From positions 1 to 64,000 of the forward strand of contig VRUG01000010.1 of NCBI GenBank assembly GCA_019456255.1: a stretch of DNA of 64,000 nucleotides, read 5' to 3'. The notes beneath the pieces are model-generated. The model was not told where the DNA came from, did not search any database, and was given only the letters and a program-made list of their open reading frames with translations. This stretch comes from Planctomycetota bacterium (GTDB lineage Bacteria > Planctomycetota > Phycisphaerae > Sedimentisphaerales > Anaerobacaceae). Both the position numbers and the translations under genes were made by a program. Positions 9,179 through 17,487 of this stretch are shown here, piece after piece (the stretch's first letter is position 1; the number at the start of each line of letters is the position of its first letter).

Positions 9179-9191
9179 GACCACCTCCTTT
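9179..9191 (-). promoter_or_regulatory. Very strong Shine-Dalgarno-like element without an obvious start (GH81 leader)
   Basis: The minus strand reads AAAGGAGGTGGTC. It pairs with the 16S 3' end over about 12 nt if one G-U pair is allowed. It lies about 70 nt before the real start at 9111, which has its own AAAGGAG. Just ahead is a tiny frame (ATG AGG AAA CAG CAG TTG CAA AAA TGA). An identical element sits before GH16 (10818-10830). A ribosome standby site, a leader-peptide site or a structural RNA element are all possible. Confidence 0.45.
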
Positions 9192-9337
9192 CATTTTTGC
9201 AACTGCTGTTTCCTCATCCTAATGTTGCAATACAAGGTGACATAAAAATTAAGTGTATCATTGCGCCAGCCTGAAACTCAAGCCGATTAAAACCGAGAAA
9301 ATTTACAACAGTCAGCCTCCACTGTCACCTATAGGTA

Positions 9338-9367
9338 ATTGTAAAACAAAGTGTAAGCTCGGGTCAA
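9338..9367 (-). promoter_or_regulatory. Sigma-70-like promoter (TTGACC-18-TACAAT) of the GH81 gene
   Basis: TTGACC at 9362-9367, 18 nt spacer, TACAAT at 9338-9343. Same layout as the copies at 6097-6126 and 10979-11008. The implied 5' leader is about 220 nt and contains the SD-like element at 9179-9191. Between here and the terminator at 9476 I see nothing else clear. Confidence 0.6.
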
Positions 9368-9475
9368 TTAGTAATTTGACAAAGTCCTATAATACTTCCC
9401 TAACAAAACCATGGTTAACAACTTTAGCAAGAAAGATAAAGTGCTAAATCATGTGTGTTTAAGGTGATAAATAAA

Positions 9476-9509
9476 TAAAAAAAAGCGTGGCGGCTTATTA
9501 CCACCACGC
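9476..9509 (-). terminator. Rho-independent terminator of the GH16 gene, hairpin repeat copy 3
   Basis: The minus strand reads GCGTGGTGGTAATAAGCCGCC-ACGC type stem (9485-9509) followed by eight T. It lies about 60 nt past the GH16 stop. Of the three hairpin copies this is the only one with a clear T tract. Confidence 0.7.
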
Positions 9510-9611
9510 CCGGTTAACTGCAAAATACAAGGCATTTAGCCATTAGTATCCAAAATACATCTAAATCTATTACGGATTACCGTCACAGCGTCCATCGCCT
9601 TCAGGTCCTTC
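9485..9611. repeat. 127-bp perfect repeat, copy at the GH16 3' end
   Basis: Identical to 6186-6312. Beyond this core the coding tails of GH16, GH81 and GH5 stay highly similar at DNA level for about 100 bp more. Confidence 0.9.
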
Positions 9612-10754
9612 AACTACACCATTGCCGCAACAGTAACGATTGGCGGGATTGCCGCCGGTAACACTGTCACAGTCGTTGGGGCAACTGTCACAGTCTTCAC
9701 CTGGATCACATACACCATCGTTGTTGCAAGAGCCGGTCTGGCAAGCTGGGTCACTGTCACAGTCGCCTGTCGGGTCAGCACAGTCAGCAGCGCCGTCACA
9801 GTCTTCGTCTATGCCGTCAGTACAATTGGTTTCCGTCGCTGGAGGTGTTCCACAATCGTCAGAACAATTACACTGATCTTCTTCCGGATCACAGGTACCA
9901 TCGCCACAGACCGCACCGCCGCCGGGAATGGTGACATTAGTAGTAAAGCCGTTATCGTAAAGGCGGATATAGTCTACTTCCATAACCCCAGGAATGGGAG
10001 CTGTAGGTGGATTGAAATAACCTGTAAAAGAGCCTCCAACAGCAACATTTATAAGCAGAAAATGCGGCTGATGAAACTCCTCACAGTCTGTGCACGGGGT
10101 AGGTTGGGTGATATCAATTGCCCAGATTTGCTGACCATCGATATAAGTCGTTATCGTAGTAGGAGTCCAGTCGATCTCCATTATGTGGTAACTGCCATTG
10201 AGATCGGAAGCAGCATCATAGGACAATCCGTAACCGGCATAACCGCCATTGTGTTCCCAATGAGCAGCTGAATTAACTCTTCGGTTAGTAACACCGTCAA
10301 TAATCGCACTTTCGCTGCCCATCTCCCAGATATCCACTTCTCCGCAATCCGGCCAGCCTATCTGTTCAAAATTGGATCCCAGCATCCAAAATGCCGGCCA
10401 GAGCCCATCAGCTATATTCGCAGGTTTTATACGAGCAACAACATGTCCATATTGGAACTGTACTTTGCCAATAGTTTTCAGACGGGCGGAAGTGTAATTC
10501 TGACCCCTTACCCTTTCCTCTATGACAGTAATAGCCAGGTTACCTCCTGACACAGTAGCATTTTCTGCCTTATACCACTGCAGTTCCTGGTTGCCCCAGC
10601 CGTTTGTACCGTTACCAATATCAAAGCTCCAGTTATCCGTGTTAACAGCGGCCCCATCGAACTCATCTGACCAGATAAGTGTTTCTGCTGATGCAGTACC
10701 TATAGTCAGACATAACACAAAACAAAATAACACTAACTTCTTTAATTCATTCAT
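9570..10754 (-). CDS. GH16-family secreted endo-beta-1,3-glucanase (laminarinase-like) with Cys-rich tail
   Basis: 394 aa, ATG at 10754 after AAAGGAG. Signal peptide MNELKKLVLFCFVLCLTIG to about residue 23. GH16 beta-jelly roll about 25-265: WSDEFDGAAVNTDNWSFDIG, GRIKP-like VARIKPANIADGLWPAFWML, and the catalytic signature GEVDIWEMG (nucleophile Glu, assisting Asp, acid/base Glu). WTPTTITTYIDGQ and HFLLINVAVGG also match GH16 laminarinases. The Cys-rich tail from about 280 holds CGDGTCDPEEDQCNCS, a DEDCDGAADC unit and the terminal GGNPANRYCCGNG block shared with GH5 and GH81. Exported enzyme that cleaves beta-1,3(-1,4/-1,6)-glucans. Confidence 0.92.
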   Translation of the reverse strand: MNELKKLVLFCFVLCLTIGTASAETLIWSDEFDGAAVNTDNWSFDIGNGTNGWGNQELQWYKAENATVSGGNLAITVIEERVRGQNYTSARLKTIGKVQFQYGHVVARIKPANIADGLWPAFWMLGSNFEQIGWPDCGEVDIWEMGSESAIIDGVTNRRVNSAAHWEHNGGYAGYGLSYDAASDLNGSYHIMEIDWTPTTITTYIDGQQIWAIDITQPTPCTDCEEFHQPHFLLINVAVGGSFTGYFNPPTAPIPGVMEVDYIRLYDNGFTTNVTIPGGGAVCGDGTCDPEEDQCNCSDDCGTPPATETNCTDGIDEDCDGAADCADPTGDCDSDPACQTGSCNNDGVCDPGEDCDSCPNDCDSVTGGNPANRYCCGNGVVEGPEGDGRCDGNP

Positions 10755-10817
10755 AACATTTCTCCTTTTCCACTTCCGTTATCCCCCATAAGAATCCTTC
10801 CAGAATTTTTGGCTATT

Positions 10818-10830
10818 GACCACCTCCTTT
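10818..10830 (-). promoter_or_regulatory. Very strong Shine-Dalgarno-like element without an obvious start (GH16 leader)
   Basis: Same AAAGGAGGTGGTC and flanking 50 bp as at 9179-9191, about 65 nt before the GH16 ATG. The 54-bp stretch around it (to about 10883) is identical in both leaders, while the sequence outside has diverged. Confidence 0.45.
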
Positions 10831-10978
10831 CATTTTTGCAACTGCTGTTTCCTCATCCTAATGTTGCAATACAAGGTGACATTAAAATTAAATATATCAT
10901 TGAACCGGCCTGAAACTCGGACCGATCGAAACCGAGAAAATCGTCCACAGTTGAATGGTCTTTTGCTACTGATATTAA

Positions 10979-11008
10979 ATTGTAAAACGAAGCATGGAAT
11001 CCGGTCAA
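10979..11008 (-). promoter_or_regulatory. Sigma-70-like promoter (TTGACC-18-TACAAT) of the GH16 gene
   Basis: TTGACC at 11003-11008, 18 nt spacer, TACAAT at 10979-10984. Third copy of the conserved arrangement. Upstream of it, 11061-11423 is AT-rich, without a convincing ORF, hairpin or promoter that I can identify. Confidence 0.6.
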
Positions 11009-11423
11009 TTAATGAATCGACAAAACCCTGTAACACTTTACCAATTGTAGTTATTTTACAAAGCTAAAACCAAACAGTCAAGCAAAATAATCGAGCTTGC
11101 CCTCCCAAATTGGCGGTTTCAACCACGTAATCCGCAATTGGCCTATGAGTAACTCACCGTTCAACATGCACGTAAATCGACCCTAAAATAGAAGCTAAAC
11201 CGACATAACATAGGGGGAAACTGGAGGTGGTTAAATAGTTTATCTATCTCCCAAAAAGTGTTTCATATTTTATATACAAGGCTTTCGCTCTGTTTATCTG
11301 CAGCAAATATTTGGCCAATTAAGGGAGTTTATTTTCTGTGTAAAAATTTGAAATATTTTTTTAAAAAAAATGATTTTTTACTTTTTTGCAACAGTATTTG
11401 AGATGATAAAAAAAATTTGTTTA

Positions 11424-12074
11424 TCAATCATCCAAAGGGGTTATGCCTTCACGAATTGCGTACTTGACCAACTCAGCGATACTCTCGACACCAAGCTTGT
11501 CCATTATTTGCCTGCGGCACACATCAACAGTCTGAACGCTCATATCGATAATCGAAGCTATCTCCTTTGAAGCTTTGCCGTCGGCGAGCATCTTAAGAAC
11601 TTCCCGCTCTCTTTCGGTAAGTTGCGACGCAGGCGCCTCTTCGGTATTTAGGCCATGGACATAGTCATCGACGACCACACTTGCCACTTTAGCGCAAAGA
11701 TATATCTCGCCAGCCATAACAGTCTTTATAGCTTTCACAAGTTCATCAAAGGTATTTTCTTTTAGTACATAACCAGACGCACCGGCTCTTAACATCTCAG
11801 CAGCAAATGCTTTTTTAGGATACATCGAAAGCGCAATAATTTTGGTGCCACTTAACTCTTTAATAATTCGCCTGGTAGCATCAATGCCGTCGGTGTCAGG
11901 CATGTTGACATCCATAACAACAACATCAGGCTTGAGCTGTCTGGCAAGCTTTATCGCCTCTTTGCCGTTCTGGGCTTCATCGATTACTTCCATGTCTGAC
12001 TGCTTTTCAAGTAACGCACGCAGTCCCTCACGCACAATTTGGTGGTCATCGACCAGTAAAATTCTAACTGCCAT
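11424..12074 (-). CDS. NarL/FixJ-type response regulator
   Basis: 216 aa from the ATG at 12074 (GAGGG 8 nt upstream); a GTG one codon earlier is possible. The receiver domain (about 1-120) has the acidic pair in LVDDHQIVREGLRALL, phospho-acceptor Asp in VVMDVNMPDTDG, Thr/Ser in IIALSMY and Lys in GYVLKENTFDEL. The LuxR-type HTH at about 148-210 reads LTEREREVLKMLADGKASKEI, then a recognition helix. It overlaps the stop of the upstream histidine kinase gene, so they form an operon and a cognate pair. Location next to the glucanase island suggests, but does not prove, control of those genes. Confidence 0.93.
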   Translation of the reverse strand: MAVRILLVDDHQIVREGLRALLEKQSDMEVIDEAQNGKEAIKLARQLKPDVVVMDVNMPDTDGIDATRRIIKELSGTKIIALSMYPKKAFAAEMLRAGASGYVLKENTFDELVKAIKTVMAGEIYLCAKVASVVVDDYVHGLNTEEAPASQLTEREREVLKMLADGKASKEIASIIDMSVQTVDVCRRQIMDKLGVESIAELVKYAIREGITPLDD

Positions 12075-13608
12075 CACTATTTCCCTCTGATAAATGCGTT
12101 CCTTCTTTTAACGGAGTTGTCAAAATAAATCGGCTTCCATTTCCAGGCTTTGAGTCTATCTCCATGTCTCCGCCGACATAATCAAGCCGCTCTTTTATAT
12201 TAAACAATCCAAAGCCGCCGCCGCGAGACGTCAATGGTTTAACCTTACTCAAATCAAAACCAATACCGTCATCAGTTATGGTTATCTGCATATTCTTGTC
12301 AATTTTTTGGATATTTACAACAACTTTTTTTGCATGAGCGTGCTTAATTATGTTTATGAGCAATTCCCGCACAGATTGATACAGCAATACGCGAATATCA
12401 TCATCAAGAGGCTTGGGCAATTTATCATCCGTGAATTCACAATCGATACCATGAGCTTCGCGAAGCTGGTCGTCAAGAAGCTCTTCAACCGCTGTTTCAA
12501 GGCCGAATTTGTACAGCGTAGGCGAGCTAAGGTCAAACGTCAACGTCCTGACATCCTGAATCGTTCTACCAAGCATTTCGCATATCTCATCAAAATCCTT
12601 TAAATCAACGTCATCCGCAGATTCGCGAAGGGTCTGAATTTTTATCATAGATAAAGCCAGCAACTGACTTATTTGGTCATGCAAATCCGTCGCGATTCGC
12701 CTTCTCTGGCGCTCTTCTGCCAATGATAATTCAGAAGCAAGGGACCGCAGTTCACTCTGATAGTTGATAAGTTTCTCCTCGATCCTTTTGCGCTCAGCAA
12801 TTTCATCTTCCAGTTCCACATTAGTTTTGGCAAGCGCCTTTGTTCTTTCAAGCACTTTTTCGGCCATCTCATTAAACGATTTTGCCAACTCTCCAATTTC
12901 ACTTTTATCTTTCGTCTGGACCCTTGCGTCGAGATTACCCTGGCCCAACTGCAAAGCAGCTTTGTGAAGGGATGCTATTGGCAGATAAACGCTTCGCCTA
13001 AAATAAATCAGACAGCCTAATACAAAAACTATATTAAACAGAACACCGCCTAAAAGAACTTTGTTGAGTGACTCCCTCACTTCTTTCAGCTTTATTTCAT
13101 ATATATCAATTTCGCTGCGAACCGCCTGGTGCAACTGCTCGGCTTCTATCACAGCTTCTTTACCGACACCATCCATCTCTTCCATCAGCGCCCCAGCTAC
13201 CTTATTGTTTCTGGCATCGGGGAAAGTGAATATACGAAGTGATAACGCCTTAATTTTGGCATAGTGGTTTTTTAAATGACCAAAAAGCTCCTCCTCTTCA
13301 GGGTAATCAAATTTCAGCTTATCAAGATTTTTGATTGTTTCTTCTGTTTCAAGAGCTAATTGCCTAAAGTTTCCGGGCTCATCTTCATCGCCGCCAAGAA
13401 TGAGAAAATCATTAGCAGGCATCAGTATACTAACAATAGCGACCTGGAAATTTCTTACCAGTTCAAGTTCTTCAACCTCCTCCTGCAGCTCAGTTGAATA
13501 ATTCTCATATTCATCCATGACCCTGAAGAATATTACGCTAAATAAGAACAGTTCGGCAAAGAAGATACCGAATATAATCCCTAATCTGATTCCGAGTCTA
13601 AAACGCAT
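12064..13608 (-). CDS. NarX/DesK-type membrane sensor histidine kinase (HisKA_3)
   Basis: 514 aa. TM1 about 7-28, an extracytoplasmic sensor region of about 150 residues rich in Glu/Leu helices (four-helix-bundle type), TM2 about 183-203 (GGVLFNIVFVLGCLIYF), HAMP (PIASLHKAALQLGQGNLDAR), coiled coil, then HisKA_3 with the phospho-accepting His in RRRIATDLHDQISQLLAL. The HATPase_c has the N box ELLINIIKHAHA, DDGIGFD and GGFGLFNIKERL. It phosphorylates the regulator encoded immediately downstream (overlapping frames). No known ligand domain is visible in the sensor region. Confidence 0.92.
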   Translation of the reverse strand: MRFRLGIRLGIIFGIFFAELFLFSVIFFRVMDEYENYSTELQEEVEELELVRNFQVAIVSILMPANDFLILGGDEDEPGNFRQLALETEETIKNLDKLKFDYPEEEELFGHLKNHYAKIKALSLRIFTFPDARNNKVAGALMEEMDGVGKEAVIEAEQLHQAVRSEIDIYEIKLKEVRESLNKVLLGGVLFNIVFVLGCLIYFRRSVYLPIASLHKAALQLGQGNLDARVQTKDKSEIGELAKSFNEMAEKVLERTKALAKTNVELEDEIAERKRIEEKLINYQSELRSLASELSLAEERQRRRIATDLHDQISQLLALSMIKIQTLRESADDVDLKDFDEICEMLGRTIQDVRTLTFDLSSPTLYKFGLETAVEELLDDQLREAHGIDCEFTDDKLPKPLDDDIRVLLYQSVRELLINIIKHAHAKKVVVNIQKIDKNMQITITDDGIGFDLSKVKPLTSRGGGFGLFNIKERLDYVGGDMEIDSKPGNGSRFILTTPLKEGTHLSEGNSDGS

Positions 13609-13719
13609 AATCTCCGCACACTTTTAATTTGATATTTCAGCTAAAAAACGCACGCCGACTGTACAAAAACTCTGTAGTTAAGTGAAACAGTTTTTACAGC
13701 GGTTTTTAGCTGGTTAATT

Positions 13720-14994
13720 TCAGGATTTACTTCTCTCAACTATGCCTGTTATGTCCCACACTGCAGGAACCTCAGGGACAATTGAATCATCAGAAAGACC
13801 TTTAACTAATAAAAATGCGGTGTCCTGGGTGTGTTTTCCGGTAAATACGCCTTTATCGAACAGTTTTTGCATTTTGACATTGGCTTTCAGGTTAAATCCT
13901 TCACCGCCAACCAAAGTCAAATCCGGTGCATCGTCAAGGTATGGGCCTGCAAAAATTTGCTCTTTACGGTAAACATCCCTGATAACTTTTTTGCCGTTAA
14001 GCTCCAGGGAACTGAAAATGTTTTCAAGTTTTGATAAAAGCTCTTCTCTCTGTCCAGGCTCAACAGAACCGCACGGATATTTACCTTTGTAGTTTAGATA
14101 AATTCGCGCCGGATCCATCACAAATGCCTTGGTGCCGGAAGATATGTTGGCTATCGATGCGTCGGCGCCCGGCTCGAACTGCAAAAGACCTTCTTCCATA
14201 AGAAGGTAGTTAAGAAAAACGTCGTAGTCGAGTTTTTCAAAGCCGTGGTCAGAATGCATGATAAGCAAATCGTCATCAGTTAACTTGTCGGCAATTTCAC
14301 CAATAGCTTTATCTATCTTGCTAAAGTGGTCGAGGAAAAACTGATGATACTTATGGTCCTTTTGCTCATAGGCATCCCACAGGAAATGCATCAACCTGTC
14401 AGTTGCTGTGAAGACCAGCATAAAATTCTGCCAATCCTGGGTCTCCCACAAAAAACGGTAAGATTCGATTCGAGCTTCGAGGGTTTTATCAAGGTCAACA
14501 AGAAAACCCTCTATGTCACTGTGTGCCTTTCCAGCATCGACATCAAGACGGTAGTCCAAATCCCTTAATTGAGGTATCAATGACTGGGGATATACACTTT
14601 TTTCAAACTCTATCGAAACAAATCCCGATATGATCGCACCGTTCATCTGCTTGACTGGATATGTGCTGGGGACATTAATTATAACAGACTTGCCTTCCCA
14701 CTTTTCCCAGAAAGGCGGCACCTTTAAGCTATTAAAATTCGGAAATGTCATTTTGTATGATTCAGGCTGTAAATCCATAAAGCCGTACACGCCGTGACGC
14801 GCGGGATTGCTGCCGGTTATCATCGACGACCATGCCACAGAAGAAACTTCCGGAATGGACGAATTCATTTTCTTAAAGACGCTCTTCTTGATCAACTCGC
14901 CGGTGTTAGGCATGACACCATTTTCACCGAATTCTTTTATCATACCGAAAGGTACGCCATCGAGACCTATTATTACGGTTCGTCCGTTAGCCAT
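13720..14994 (-). CDS. Alkaline-phosphatase-superfamily phosphodiesterase-like protein
   Basis: 424 aa, no signal peptide, so probably cytoplasmic. Type I phosphodiesterase/nucleotide pyrophosphatase fold: metal Asp in VIIGLDGVPFGM, Ser at the nucleophile position in EVSSVAWSSMITGSNPARHG, TATDRLMHFLWD, metal ligands in MHSDHGFEKLDYD, and a late His in TGKHTQD. It starts 5 nt after the cysN stop, so it is the last gene of the cysD-cysN operon. This suggests action on a sulfated or phosphorylated nucleotide or an envelope product, but the substrate cannot be read from sequence. It is related to the larger secreted paralogs at 17488 and 21138. Confidence 0.82.
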   Translation of the reverse strand: MANGRTVIIGLDGVPFGMIKEFGENGVMPNTGELIKKSVFKKMNSSIPEVSSVAWSSMITGSNPARHGVYGFMDLQPESYKMTFPNFNSLKVPPFWEKWEGKSVIINVPSTYPVKQMNGAIISGFVSIEFEKSVYPQSLIPQLRDLDYRLDVDAGKAHSDIEGFLVDLDKTLEARIESYRFLWETQDWQNFMLVFTATDRLMHFLWDAYEQKDHKYHQFFLDHFSKIDKAIGEIADKLTDDDLLIMHSDHGFEKLDYDVFLNYLLMEEGLLQFEPGADASIANISSGTKAFVMDPARIYLNYKGKYPCGSVEPGQREELLSKLENIFSSLELNGKKVIRDVYRKEQIFAGPYLDDAPDLTLVGGEGFNLKANVKMQKLFDKGVFTGKHTQDTAFLLVKGLSDDSIVPEVPAVWDITGIVERSKS

Positions 14995-14999
14995 AATTT

Positions 15000-16232
15000 T
15001 TAGTTCTCCGTAGTTATGATCCCACCGGCACAGATATTCCCATCATGAACAAGAACAAATCTGCCCAACTCCTGAACATCGTTAAAATCTTTGATAACCA
15101 TAGGCTTCTTAGGTTTGATAACAACTTCGGCAACCTCAAGATTTTTAATTGTATCGGCATCCTCACCAATGACTTCAAGCGTTGATGAGTTAATTCTTTT
15201 GTTAATCTTTTCTATCTTACAGCTTGCCTCCTGTGTAGCACATCGTAATGTCAATTTCATGTCCTTGCTGAAGTCATGCTTGGTCATCCAGAAAATACTC
15301 GCGGTTATCGCATCGGTCACTACAGGCTCGGCGCCGGGCAAACAAACAATATTGCCGCGGTCAAGAAACACCGAATCTTCTGTCGTCATGCCGATACATT
15401 CACTCGCAGAGCCCTTCTCAACATCTTCTTCGAGGAACTTTTCGATTGAACTGACTTTTGTCACCTGACCTGACGGCAGAATCTTAATATCCTGTCCCTT
15501 TTTAATAACACCGGACTCAACTCTTCCGACGTTAATTCTTTTCTCGCCAACCTTATACACATCCTGAATCGGGAAAATCAAATCCTTGTTCTCGGGCAGC
15601 GGTTTGTTCTTCAAGGTGTCCATGCTCTCTAAGAATGTATGGCCCTTATACCAGCTCATTTTTTCGCTCTTGCTGGCAACATTGTCACCATCAATTGCTG
15701 ACATGGGAATATACTCAATCGGTTCGATATCGATGGACGCGAGCCAGTCAGCCACATCACTTTTAACCTTATCGTAATGCTCCTGGCTATAATCAACCAT
15801 ATCCATTTTATTCATTGCCACAACCACTTGGTCGAGCCCCATCAGAGACAACATATACGAGTGACGCTTGGTCTGTTCTTTGACACCTTCCACGACATCG
15901 ACGATCAAGACAGCGGCTTCGGCCTGACTGGCGCCGGTAATCATATTTTTAACAAACTCGACATGACCCGGAGCGTCGATTATTACGTAACGCCTTTTGT
16001 CGGTCTTAAAGAAGACCTGAGTCGTGTCAATCGTAATGCCCTGCTTGCGCTCTTCTTCCAGATGGTCAAGCAGATACGCAAACTCAGTTCGCTTGCCCTG
16101 GCCCTCTGATGCCTTTTTTATTTCCTCTATCTTATCAGGAGGAAGTGAATCGGTATCATAAAGCAATCTTCCAATTAATGTCGATTTACCATGGTCCACA
16201 TGACCTACAATAACAAAGCTCAATACATCCAT
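15000..16232 (-). CDS. cysN: Sulfate adenylyltransferase subunit 1 (GTPase CysN)
   Basis: 410 aa. The translational-GTPase G domain shows G1 [19 protein letters not shown], switch region [16 protein letters not shown]3 DAPGHVEF, and G4 NKMDMVDYS. Two EF-Tu-like beta-barrel domains follow. Together with CysD it makes adenosine 5'-phosphosulfate from ATP and sulfate, driven by GTP hydrolysis. It is shorter than E. coli CysN (about 475) and has no fused APS kinase (CysC) domain. No separate cysC, cysH or sulfotransferase is seen in the window. A small ORF sits 1 nt upstream, and an AP-superfamily gene starts 5 nt downstream. Confidence 0.93.
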   Translation of the reverse strand: MDVLSFVIVGHVDHGKSTLIGRLLYDTDSLPPDKIEEIKKASEGQGKRTEFAYLLDHLEEERKQGITIDTTQVFFKTDKRRYVIIDAPGHVEFVKNMITGASQAEAAVLIVDVVEGVKEQTKRHSYMLSLMGLDQVVVAMNKMDMVDYSQEHYDKVKSDVADWLASIDIEPIEYIPMSAIDGDNVASKSEKMSWYKGHTFLESMDTLKNKPLPENKDLIFPIQDVYKVGEKRINVGRVESGVIKKGQDIKILPSGQVTKVSSIEKFLEEDVEKGSASECIGMTTEDSVFLDRGNIVCLPGAEPVVTDAITASIFWMTKHDFSKDMKLTLRCATQEASCKIEKINKRINSSTLEVIGEDADTIKNLEVAEVVIKPKKPMVIKDFNDVQELGRFVLVHDGNICAGGIITTEN

Positions 16233-16233
16233 T

Positions 16234-16338
16234 TTAGTCCTCGCTTATATATCCTAAATCTGCTAATTTCTGTTTAACTATCTTCATATCCTCTTCGGTT
16301 AACAGCTTATCAACCCTCAACTTCGAAAGAGGATGCAT
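16234..16338 (-). CDS. Very small protein (34 aa) with LGY-type tail between cysD and cysN
   Basis: ATG at 16338, stop TAA at 16234-16236, one nucleotide before the cysN start codon. The product starts [17 protein letters not shown] and ends [11 protein letters not shown]. It is in the same frame as cysD, 13 codons after the cysD stop, so translational read-through of that single TAA would fuse it to CysD. The tail resembles LRSLGYM of CysD, LRGLGYIE of the 61-aa protein at 23188 and LKALGYL of the sulfatase-like protein. Coding status is inferred from position, tail and charged helical composition; a non-coding spacer cannot be excluded. Confidence 0.45.
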   Translation of the reverse strand: MHPLSKLRVDKLLTEEDMKIVKQKLADLGYISED

Positions 16339-16377
16339 TTTTCTGCCTATCCCTATCCTGCCCCGTGTTCTTTCATA

Positions 16378-17190
16378 TTACATGTAGCCCAGCGAACGCA
16401 ATTTCTGCATCATGTAATCATCCTCTTTGTCCTGAGCGCGGCCACTTCTCTCGGAAATCTTCGTGGTCTTAAGTTCTTCTATAATCTTATCGATGCTGTC
16501 AGCCTCAGAATCAACCGGGCCACAGCAGGTCTCACAGCCGATAGAGCGGAATCGCTTTCCATTCTTTGCATAATAGAGGTCGCACACAGGGATATTCTCT
16601 CTTTTGATATACTCCCAAATGTCGATCTCTGTCCACCCCAGCAACGGATGCACTCTTAGATGTTCTTCTTCGGTTGCTTTTGTTTTGTACTGGTCCCACA
16701 GTTCAGGCGGCTGATTCTTGTAATCCCACTCAAAGTCCTCATCTCGTGGACTAAAGACTCTTTCCTTGGCCCTGATACCGTGCTCATCTCTCCTGATTCC
16801 AAGATACAATGCCTTAAAACCCTGTTCAGCAATCGCCTTTTTCAAAGCAACGGTCTTAAGTTCATTGCAGCACTGAAATTTCCCTTTGTCAGGCCCAACG
16901 CCCTTAGCCAAAGCTTCTTCATTTTTGGTAACAATAAGGTTCAGACCCCATTCCTTGGCGTATTTTGCTCTAAAATCATAGATCTCCTGAAACTTGTGCG
17001 TAGTATCAATGTGAAGAGCGGGGAATGGAAGCTTACCAAAAAACGCTTTTCTGACCAGCCAAAGCAGGGTCGTGGAATCTTTTCCGATTGACCACAATAT
17101 TGCCACGTTTTTAAATTGGCTATAGGCTTCGCGGATGATAAAAATACTTTGATTTTCTAACTTATCTAATTGACTCAAATTCGACGCCAT
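16378..17190 (-). CDS. cysD: Sulfate adenylyltransferase subunit 2 (CysD, PAPS-reductase fold)
   Basis: 270 aa. N-type ATP pyrophosphatase with PP-loop SIGKDSTTLLWLVRKAF, LHIDTTHKFQEIYDFR, the YLGIRRDEHGIRAKERVFSP block, HPLLGWTEIDIWEYI and YYAKNGKRFRSIGCETC. It ends KLRSLGYM where E. coli CysD ends in KKRQGYF, so the conserved CysD terminus is here of LGY form. Forms APS with CysN in the cytoplasm. First gene of a minus-strand operon with the small ORF, cysN and an AP-superfamily gene, driven by a near-consensus promoter at 17245-17272. Confidence 0.94.
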   Translation of the reverse strand: MASNLSQLDKLENQSIFIIREAYSQFKNVAILWSIGKDSTTLLWLVRKAFFGKLPFPALHIDTTHKFQEIYDFRAKYAKEWGLNLIVTKNEEALAKGVGPDKGKFQCCNELKTVALKKAIAEQGFKALYLGIRRDEHGIRAKERVFSPRDEDFEWDYKNQPPELWDQYKTKATEEEHLRVHPLLGWTEIDIWEYIKRENIPVCDLYYAKNGKRFRSIGCETCCGPVDSEADSIDKIIEELKTTKISERSGRAQDKEDDYMMQKLRSLGYM

Positions 17191-17244
17191 ATTAAAGGTA
17201 CTCCCAATATTTAGTACAATATCGATGTTTTACTAAAGCCTTTT

Positions 17245-17272
17245 ATTATACATAATTTGCAATTCTTGTCAA
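17245..17272 (-). promoter_or_regulatory. Consensus sigma-70 promoter of the cysD operon
   Basis: TTGACA (17267-17272), 16-nt spacer, TATAAT (17245-17250), both perfect matches. The leader to the ATG at 17190 is about 50 nt. The strength suggests housekeeping-level expression unless repressed. Confidence 0.75.
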
Positions 17273-17337
17273 ACGAAAACGAACATAACCTCCCTGTACC
17301 ACATAACATAATAAAAAACAGGCCAAACACAAAATAC

Positions 17338-17366
17338 TTGTTTTAAGTGTTTATAAATGCTATGAT
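17338..17366 (+). promoter_or_regulatory. Probable promoter of the divergent AP-superfamily operon
   Basis: TTGTTT (17338-17343), 17-nt spacer, TATGAT (17361-17366). It is back to back with the cysD promoter within 17191-17487, so the two halves of the locus diverge from one control region. Confidence 0.45.
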
Positions 17367-17487
17367 AACCGGCTATGTTTATGAGTGAAGTTTCTCTGCT
17401 ATAAAGCCGATAAAAGCTTGGAAATCGTCAATATCACCCATTTTAGTACTATTGTAATGGGTTTTAGGGAATCCTGAGTTAATATTT

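Noticed and set aside
14794-15013. Plus-strand small frames overlapping the AP and cysN genes
   Set aside because: Antisense shadows of well-supported genes without ribosome sites.
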